Assembly (NCBI RefSeq): GCF_009469605.1
Contig: NZ_SSXU01000019.1
Span: forward strand, 1 to 64,000
DNA length: 64,000 bases
Source: Zoogloea sp. 1C4
GTDB lineage: Bacteria; Pseudomonadota; Gammaproteobacteria; Burkholderiales; Rhodocyclaceae
Reading direction: 5' to 3'
Every line of letters begins with the position of its first letter. The stretch's first letter is position 1. Below, piece after piece: positions 8,217 through 17,200 of this stretch. A program made the translations under genes and the position numbers. Under the pieces are notes generated by a model, which was not told the origin of the DNA, made no database searches, and was given only the letters and a program-made list of their open reading frames with translations.

Positions 8217-11200
8217 TCAGACGCTGCGGGCGCGGGCCTGGCGGGCATGTTCGACCAGGCTGCTCCGTACGGCGTCACGCCCGGGGGCGCTGGCCGTGCG
8301 GAACTGGGTGCTGAGCCCCTCCCGACCATTGAACCCGACTCGCTGGCCGTTGTGGACGCGGATGCGGAAGATCGTCGACACCTGGTTGCCGAAGTTGTCC
8401 TTGGCGGTGACCTTGACCTCCACGTCGCCGTCGAAGTCCGCCGGCGGGATGCCGAGGAACTCGCCCTTGCGGGCGTCGAAGCGCAGCCAGTTGGGCAGCG
8501 GCGTGCCGTCGATGCGTTCGGCGGAGAGCTGCACGCGCGCATCCAGGCGGGTGTGGGTGAAGGTGTCGGGCGGAACGATCAGCTTGATCGGCGAGGACGG
8601 CTTGAAGTCCTGGTCGTTGAGCGGGCGGCTCAGGACTAGGTTGGTGTCGGCCTTGGATTCCGGCGCCTGGACCACGATGCGGAAACCGTCGGAGCGGGTC
8701 AGGCCGCTCTGGCCGGTGGTCTGGGTGACCGGTCGGATTTCGGCGACGGTGGGTGCGGTGCCGCCCACCGGCGCACGGCTGGCGTCGGGGGTCGGGGCGA
8801 TGCTGGTGATCGACAGGGCGCGGTCGGCCGGACTGAAGAAGCCATCGCCCTTGGGGACCGTCCAGGTTCCGCCGATCGAACCGCTGCCGGCTGCCGGGGC
8901 CGTCCAGCCGGTGTCGACGGGCGGCTTGACCGGCGTCGGGTCGACCTGCGGCTTGATGGGCGGTATTGGCTCGACGTCAGGCTTGGCTTCGATCGGCTTG
9001 GTCGGCACGCCGGCCACGCGGAGGGTGAAGTCGGCGTGGGCGGGCTGGTTGCCGTGGTCGTCGGCGATCACGCGGAGTTGCAGCACCGCGATGTCACCGC
9101 CACCCGGGGTGCCCGAGAAGGTGCGGGTGACCGGATCGAAGTGGAGCCACGCGGGCAGCGGGCTGCCGTCGGCCAGGGTGGCCGAGTAATGCAGGGTGTC
9201 TTCGCCGTTGGCGTCGGCAAAGGTGCCGGTGGGGACGGTGAAGCTGAACGGCACGCTCTCGGTGGCGTCTTGGGTGTCGAGGGAGCCGGTGTTCTGCGGA
9301 TCGACGTTGGTCACCGCCTTGAAAGCGCCGGTGGCGACCGTCTCGGTGGTGCCGTCGCCGCCGAAGACCTTGACCCGCACGAACTTGCCGATTTCGGCCG
9401 CGGTGAGGGTGTAGCTCGGATCGGTGGCGCCGGTGATGGTGCGCAGGTTGGTGCCGGCGGCATCGTCGGCCACTTCCCAGACGTAACGGAAGGTGGTGGC
9501 CGGGTCGCCGGCATCCACGTCGTGCCACAGGCCTGGGTCGGCGGTGACGGTGCCGTCCTGACGCAGGGTGCCGTCACCGCGGAAGTCGCCGCTGTAGCTC
9601 GGGGCGACATCGTTGATCGGGGCGTCGTTGACCGGATCGACGTGGATCGTCACCACGTCGGCCGCGGTCGAGAAGGGCGACGTGCCGCCGGTGGTGGTGA
9701 GGCTGGTCAGTGTGCCGGCAGTACCGGCGCTGCGATCCCAGGCGTGGTAGGTGAGATGCGCGGTAGTGGCGTTCTTGGCGTCGGGGACGAAGCGGATCTT
9801 GTCGGTGCTGTTGAGCAGCAGGCCGTTGCTGCCGGTGAGGCCGGTGACGGTGTTCCAGGTGGTGCCGCCGTCGGTGGAGTATTCCCAGCTGCCATTGCCG
9901 TCATCGGTGGCGGTGATGGCGATGCCCGGCAGGGCTCCGCTGTCCACGTCGCTGATGGTGCTGCCGAGGAAGCTGGCGACGGTCTGGCCGGCGTTGGTGG
10001 TGTCGTCTTCGGTGATGGACGGCAGCGTCGGCGCGGCAGGTGCGAGCACCGGCGCGTCGTTGACCGCGCTGACGGCGATGTTCATGCCGTTCTGCTGGGC
10101 GGAGAAGGCCGAGGTGCCGCCGTTCACGCTGGTGTTGGCGTAGCCGCCGCTGGTGCCGGCGCTGCGGTCCCAGGCGCGGTAGGTGAGCGCCGCGGTGGTG
10201 GCGTTCTGGCCGTTGGGCAGGAACCGGATGCGGTCGGTGTCGGCAAGCAGCAGGGCATGGGTGCCCGACACGGCGCCGCCCACGTCGGCATTGACCCAGG
10301 TGGTGCCGCCGTCGGTGGAGTACTGCCAGGTGCCGTTGCCGCTGTCGAGGCTGGTGATCGCCACGCCTTGTACCGCGCCGGTATCGGCGTCGGTGGTGAT
10401 GCCGCGCAGGGCGGAGACGAGCTGTCCAGTGTTGCTGGTGTCGTCTTCGGTGAGCGGCGTGAGGGTGGTGTCGCCGGCTGCCAGGACCGGGGCATCATTG
10501 ACCGCGCTGACCGCGATCGACACCTGGTTGTTGGTGGGCGAGAAGGCCGAGGTGCCGCCAGTGGCAGCCAGGCTGACCAGGCTGCCCGAGGTGCCGGCGC
10601 TGCGATCCCAGGCGTGGTAGGTGAGGGTGGCGGTGGTGGCGTTCTGGCCGTCCGGCACGAAGCGGATCTTGTCGGTGCTGGCGAGCAGCAGGCCGTTGGC
10701 ACCGGTGAGCCCGGTGACGGTGTTCCAGGTGCTGCCGCTGTTGGTGGAGTATTCCCAGTGGCCGTTGCCGTTGGCGGTGGCGCTGATGGCGATGCCCTGC
10801 ACCGCACCTGCATCCACGTCGCTGATGGTGCTGCCGATGAAGCTGGCGACAGTCTGGCCGGCGTTGCTGGTGTCGTCTTCGGTGAGCGGCGTGAGGGTCG
10901 GCAGCGCAGAGGCGAGCACCGGGGCGTCGTTCACCGCGGTGACGGTGATGTCCATGCCGTTCTGCTGGGCGGAGAAGGCGGAGGTGCCGCCGTTCACGCT
11001 GGTGTCGGCGTAGTGGCCGGCGGTGCCGGTGCTGCGGTCCCAGGCGCGGTAGGTGAGGTTGGCCGTGGTGGCGTTCTGGCCGTTGGGCAGGAAACGGATG
11101 CGGTCGGTGTCGGCCAGCAGCAAGGCGTGGGTGCCGGTCACGGCGCCGCCGTCGTTGGCGTTGGTCCAGGTGGCGCCGCCGTCGGTGGAGTACTGCCAGG

Positions 11201-14200
11201 TGCCGTTGCCACTGGTGAGGCCGGTGATCGCGACGCCCTTGACGGCGCCGGTGTCCACGTCGGTGGTGGTGCCACGTAGGGCGGAGATCAGCTGGCCGGC
11301 GTTGGTGGTGTCGTCCTCGGTGATGGCGGTGAGGGTGCTGTCGCCAGCGGCGAGCACCGGCGCGTCATTGACCGCGGTGACGGTGATGCTGGCTTCGTCG
11401 GAGGCGGACGAGAAGTGCGAGGCGTTGCCGGTGGTGCTGGCATCCACGCCGCTGCCGGCGGTGGCGCCGGCGCCGTCCCACGCGCGGTAGGTGAAGCTGG
11501 CGGTGGTGGCGTTCTCGCCGTTGGGCACGAAGCGGATCAAGTCGGCGTCGGCCAGGGCGATGGCCGAGGAGGACGAAACCGTGCCGAAGGCCGTCCAGCT
11601 GCCGCTGCCGATCTTGTATTCCCAGTGGCCGTTGCCCGGGGTCTGGTCGACGATGACGATGCCGGAAAGGGCGCCGGTATCCACGTCGGTGATGGCGCCA
11701 CGGAAGCTGGCGACGGTCTGGCCGGCGTCGTTGGTGGCGTCTTCGGTGAGGCCGGCAAGGACCGGTGCGGCCGGGGTGAGGACGGGGGCGTCGTTCTCTG
11801 CCGTCACGTTGAGGGCGATGGTGCCGGTGGCCGCCGTGGCGCTGTCTTCGCCACCGTCAGCGATCGAGACGCTGATGGTGGTGTTGACGTCGGTGTTGGC
11901 GCCCGGGGTGAAGTGCAGCGCGGCCAGCGCGGCGTTTACCGCCGAGACGTTGCCGGTGAAGGTCCACACGCCGGTGCCGGGGTTGTAGGCGGCGCCGGTG
12001 GGCACGTTGAGGCTGCCCAGGGTGGGGTCGGCGAGGGTCAGGGTGGCGGTGACGATTTCGTCCGGGTCCGGGTCGGTGACGGTGATCGTCGGCACGGTGA
12101 CGCTGGCGGCACCTTCGGTGTAGCTGGCGGTGGCGCTGGTGGGCGAGATGGTCGGTGCGTCGTTCAGGTCGCGGATCACCAGATAGCTGGTGCCGGTGGC
12201 GCTTTGGGCGCCGAAGGTGCTGTCGGCCACGCCGTTGGCGTCGGTGATCGTCCAGGTGAGCGCGCGGCTGGCGCCGGTGTCGGTGGGCGAGGACGAGCCG
12301 TTCTGGTACTGGACGTGCTCGAGCAGGCTCTCGAACTCGGCCTTGGTGACGTTGCCGCTGGCCGTGGTGAGGCTCAGGGTGCCGGTGCCGGCGTTGTAGG
12401 TGACGTTGATCTGGGCGCCGGAGCCGGTGGTGAGCACGCTGCCGGAGCGGCTCCAGCCGCTGGGCGTGGCCACCGACAGGACGTCGGCGCTGCTGCGGTT
12501 GTTGCTGATGACCACGCTGGCGCTGGCCACGTAGGCATCGTCCACGTCGCTGACGGTGGCGCTGCCGACGACGTTGGGGTTGGAGTTGTCGAGCACGTAA
12601 ACCGGCGCGCCGCCCTGCTCGAAGACCACGGTGGAGGCGTCGAGCGCGGTGTTGTGGTTGAGCGCCAGGGTGGGCGCATCGTTGCGGGCGGTGATCGACA
12701 GGCTGCTGGTGCCGGCGTTGGCGGTGACGGTACCGCTGCTGCCATCGTTGCCGCCAGTGGCGTCGGTGAGGCGCGAGCCGAAGCTGCTGGTGGTGGCCCA
12801 GGTGAGGCTGCGGCTGGTGGCGGTGCCAGTGGGGTTGTCGCTGGACGTGGAGAAGACGATCGAACGGGCGACGGCCTGGTAGTCGGCCAGGGTGGCGGTG
12901 CCGGTGAGGGTGAGCACGCCGGTGCCGGCGTTGTACGAGGCGGAGATGCCGGTGCCGGAGAGCGGCGCGGTGACCGCCAGCGTGTCGCCGCTGGTGAAGT
13001 TGCCGGAGATGCTGACGCTGATGCCTTCGAGGGTGGTGTCGTCGGCGTCGGCAAGGGTGATCGACGGGGCGATGACGGTAGCCGAGCCCTTTTCCACGTA
13101 GCTGGCGCTGCCGAGGCCGCCTACGGTGGTGGCGTTGTCGGTGGCGGTGAGGGCGACGCTGCTGGTGCCGACGCTGCTGTCGAGCAGGTTGGCGCCGCTG
13201 GTGGAGGCGTCGGCGTCGGTGACCTGCCAGCTGATGCTGCGGGTGCCGGAGATGGCGGTAGGATCGTCGGCGGTGCTGCTGTAGGTGACGGTGCGCAGGA
13301 CGCTCTCGAAGGTGGCCTTGGAGGCGCCGGCGTGGCTGAGGGTGAGCACGCCGGTTGCGCTGTTGTAGCTGGCCGTGATGCCGCTGGCGCCAACGGTGGC
13401 GGAGAGGGTGTCGCCGGCGGTGAAGTCGCCGCTGATCCACACGCGGGCTTCGGTGAGGTTGGTGTCGTCCACATCGGCAAGGCTGATGGCGCCAGCCAGC
13501 ACGACGGCGCTGCCGCCTTCGGTGTAGCTCGCGGCAGTGCCCGGCAGGCCGGAGAGGGTCGGCGCGTCGTTGGCGGGGGCGACGGAGATCAGGCTGGTTG
13601 CGCCGGCACTGGTTTCGGTGGTGGTACTGGCGTCGTTGGCGCCCGGGAAGTCGGTGAGGCGGCTGCCGAAGCTGTCGGTGACCATCCAGGTAAGGGTGCG
13701 CGAGGTGGAGGTGCCGTCGCTGGTCGGGTTGTCGCTGGACGAGCTGAAGGTGATCTGGCGCAGTACGTTTTCGTAGGCGGCCAGGCTGGCGTTGCCGGTG
13801 ATGACCAGCGACGTGGCGGTGCTGGAGGGGTCGAGCGTGAGGCTGGCGGCGCTGAGCACCGAGGCGTCGATGGCCAGCAGATCGCCGCTCACGCCACCGG
13901 CCGAGATGCTGACGGTGGCCGAACTGAGCGTGGTGTCGTCCGGGTCGGTGAAGGTGAGGTTGGAGACTGCGACCACCGCCGAGCCGCCTTCGGTGTAGGC
14001 GATGGTGGCGCCGCCAGTGGTGGCAACCGGGGCGTCGTTGATGGCCTCGATGCGCACCTGGGTGCTCTGGGCCGCGGTGACCTGGCTCTCGACGCCAGCG
14101 TTGTCGGTAACCCGCCAGATGAGGGTGCGCTGGGCGCTGCTGGCGGTGGGGTCGTCGCTGGTGCTGCGGAAGTCGATCTTCTGCATCACGGCGGTGTAGT

Positions 14201-17200
14201 CGGTCTTGCCGGCGGTGCCCGCGGTGGTGGCGAGGACGATCTCGCCGTTGGCGGCGTCGTAGGTGTAGCTGATTTCGACCGCGCCGCTCACGTTGGTGCC
14301 GCTGAGGGTGCCGCTGAGGGCGGTGCCGCTCTGGGTCCAGCCGGCCGAGCTGAGGGCCGCGGCGTCGAAGTAGCCCAGTTCGTCCTGAGCGTCGAGGCCG
14401 GTGGTGATGCGGACAAGGGCGCCGGTGATGGCGTTGTCGCTGCCGATGGTGCCGGTGTCGTCGAGGACGGTGAGGGCGCCTTCGAGGGTGGCCGGGGCGC
14501 CGCCTTCAACGTAGTCGAGCGGGGTTGCGCTGGCGGAGCCCGTGATGTTGGTGACCTGCGGGATCTCGTTGGCGTTCTTGAGGGTGATGTCGGTGGTGCG
14601 GGCGGCCGAGTTGGTGGCGCCGGCGCCGTCGGAGTTGGCGTCGGTGACCTGCCAGGTGACGGTACGCAGATTGTTCTGGCTGCCGCCGGAGGTGAACAGG
14701 TCGACGTTGTCCGGATCGGGGGAGTTGTAGTTGGCGTCGTTCCTGTAGGTGACCGAGCGCAGGACCTTCTGATAGTTGGCGACGCTGTCGGTGCCGGAGA
14801 GGGTAAGCACGCCGGTGCTGGCGTCGAAGCTGGCCGTGATGCCGGTGCCGGTGGTGATGGCGGCGAGGGTCTCGCGGCCGTCGGTCAGGTAGCCGGTGCC
14901 GGTGATGGCGACGGTGGCACCCGCCAACTGGGTGTCGTCCACATCGCTGAGGGTGAGGCTGGGGGCGATGACGCGGGCGCCGTCGTCTTCGGTGTAGTTC
15001 CAGGTGGCGGGTTGACCGCCAAGCACCGGGGCGTCGGCCAGGGGCGTGACGTTGACGGTGCTGGTGCTGTCGGCACTGCTGACGCCGGCGGTGTCGGTGG
15101 CCTTCCAGGTGAGGGTGCGGGTGGCGCTGTTGAGGGTCGGGTCTTCCGAGGCGGTGTTGAAGGTGACCGAGTTGAGCGCGGTCTGATAGGTGGCGGCAGA
15201 CGCAGTGCCGGTTAGGGTGAGCACGCCGGTCTGGCTGCTGTAGCTGACGGTGAGCCCGCTGGCGGTGCCGACGGCAAGGGTGTCGCCGGCGGTGAAACCG
15301 CTGCTGATCGAGACGGTGGCGCGGCTGAGCTGGCCGCCGTCGTCGGTGATGACGAGGCCGCTGCCCACATTGACGGCGCCGGCGTTCTCGGTGAAGGCGC
15401 CGGTGGAGGCGCCCGTCGTGAACTGCGGCGCGTCATTCACGTTGGTGACGTTGACGCTGAGGGTGTATTCGCTGCTCGAGAAGGCGGTGATGCCACCGTT
15501 GGTGGAGACATCGGCCTCGCCGCGGGTGGCGCCGCTGGTGGCGGTGCCGCTGGTCTGATCCCAGCCGTGCAGGCTGAGGGTGGGCGTGCCGCCCTTGAAG
15601 CCGTCCGGGTTGAAGCGCACGCGGTCGGTGCTCTTGAGCAGCAGCGCGGTGCTGGCGCTGGGCGTACCGAGGGATTGCCAGGTGCTGCCGCCGTCGGTGG
15701 AGTATTGCCAGCCGCCGGTGGCGCCGCCGTTGGTGGCGCCGGTGATGGCGACGCCCTGGACGGCGCTGGTGTCCGCGTCGGTCATGGCGCTGCCGAGCAG
15801 GCTGGAGACGGTCTGGCCGGCGTTGTTGGTGGCGTCTTCGCTGATGCTGGCGAAGTTGGCCGGGGTGCCGAGCACCGGCGCGTCATTGACCGCGGTGACG
15901 GCGATCGTGGCGGTGTCGGTGGCGGTGGAGTAGGGGCTGCTGCCGCCGCTGGTGGCGGTGCTGGCGTAGGTGCCCTGCTGGCCGGCGGTGGCGCCGGTCT
16001 GGTCCCACGCCTTGTAGGTGAAGCTGGCGGTGGTGGCGTTCTTGGCGTCGGGCACGAAGCGCAGCTTGTCGGTGCTGCGCAGCAGGAGCGCGTTGGTGGT
16101 CGAGACGGCGCCGACGTTGGTCCAGCTGGAGCCGCCGTTGGTGGAGTACTGCCAGGTGCCGTTGCCGCTCACCAGGCTGGTGACGGCGATGCCGGACGCG
16201 GCGCCGCTGTCCACGTCATTGACCGAGGTGCCGAGCACGCTGGAGACGGTCTGGCCGCTGTTGCTGGTGTCGTCTTCGGTGATGCCGGTGAGGCTGGGCG
16301 CGGCGGCGGTGAGCACCGGCGCGTCATTCACGGCGGTGACGGTGATCGTGGCGGTCTGCTTGGTGGCGGAGAAGGCGGTTTCGTCGCCATTGGCGATGGC
16401 CTTGGTGGTGCCATAGCTGGTGGCCGCGGAGAGGTCGGCGGTCAGGCCGGCGGTGCCGCTGGTGCGGTCCCAGGCGCGGTAGGTGATGGTGGCCGTGCCG
16501 GCGTAGTCGGCGGCGGGCACGAAGCGGATCATGTCGGTGCTGCGCAGCAGGCGGGCGGCGGCATCGGAGGTGGTGCCGAAGGCAACCCAGTTGGCGCCGC
16601 CGTCGGTGGAGAACTGCCAGTTGCCGTGGCTGTTGTCGTTGGCGGTGACGGCGATGCCGGTGACGGCGCTGGCGTCCGCGTCGGAGGACGACAGGAAGCT
16701 CGACACCAGTGCGCCGGAGTTGTTGACCGCGTCTTCCTGGATGGCAGGCACGGCGGACGGGGCGTTGTTTACCGGCGCGTCGTTCTTGCGGACCGGGGTG
16801 ATCGCGATGGTCTTGCTGAAGGTGGGCGTGCCGCCGTTGTCGCTGTACTCGACCACATACGGGAGCAGCGAGCTGTTCGGCAGGTCGTTCCATTTGCCGG
16901 GCGAGGCGCCGGTGGAGTAGATCTCGCCGTAGTGCTCGGTGCTGCCGGAGTTGTTGGGCTCGCCGCTGTTCCAGTAGGCGTAGCCGCCGCTGGCGGTGAC
17001 GGGGCTGCCATTGCCGGTAGAGATCAGGGTGCCCTTTTCGGGGCCGGTGACCCAGTACCACTTGCCTTCGGCGGCGCTCTGGCTGGCGAAGGTGGTGGTG
17101 CCGGTGGCGGCGTTGATATAGGTGTAGTCGTCCGAGGCGCCGATCCAGGCGTCCGCGCCGAGCTTTTGCTTGATGAAGTCGTTCTCTTCCTGGCTGGTGA

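Noticed and set aside
8217-9100. RTX calcium-binding repeats at the adhesin C-terminus
   Set aside because: I looked for GGxGxD nonapeptides because of the type I-like neighbours, and none is visible; the C-terminus is putative-Ig modules plus a basic tail.
9610-16340. CRISPR-like regularly spaced repeats
   Set aside because: The regular repeats are protein-coding modules of about 435 bases inside one reading frame, not short repeats with unique spacers. No CRISPR array is seen in the window.
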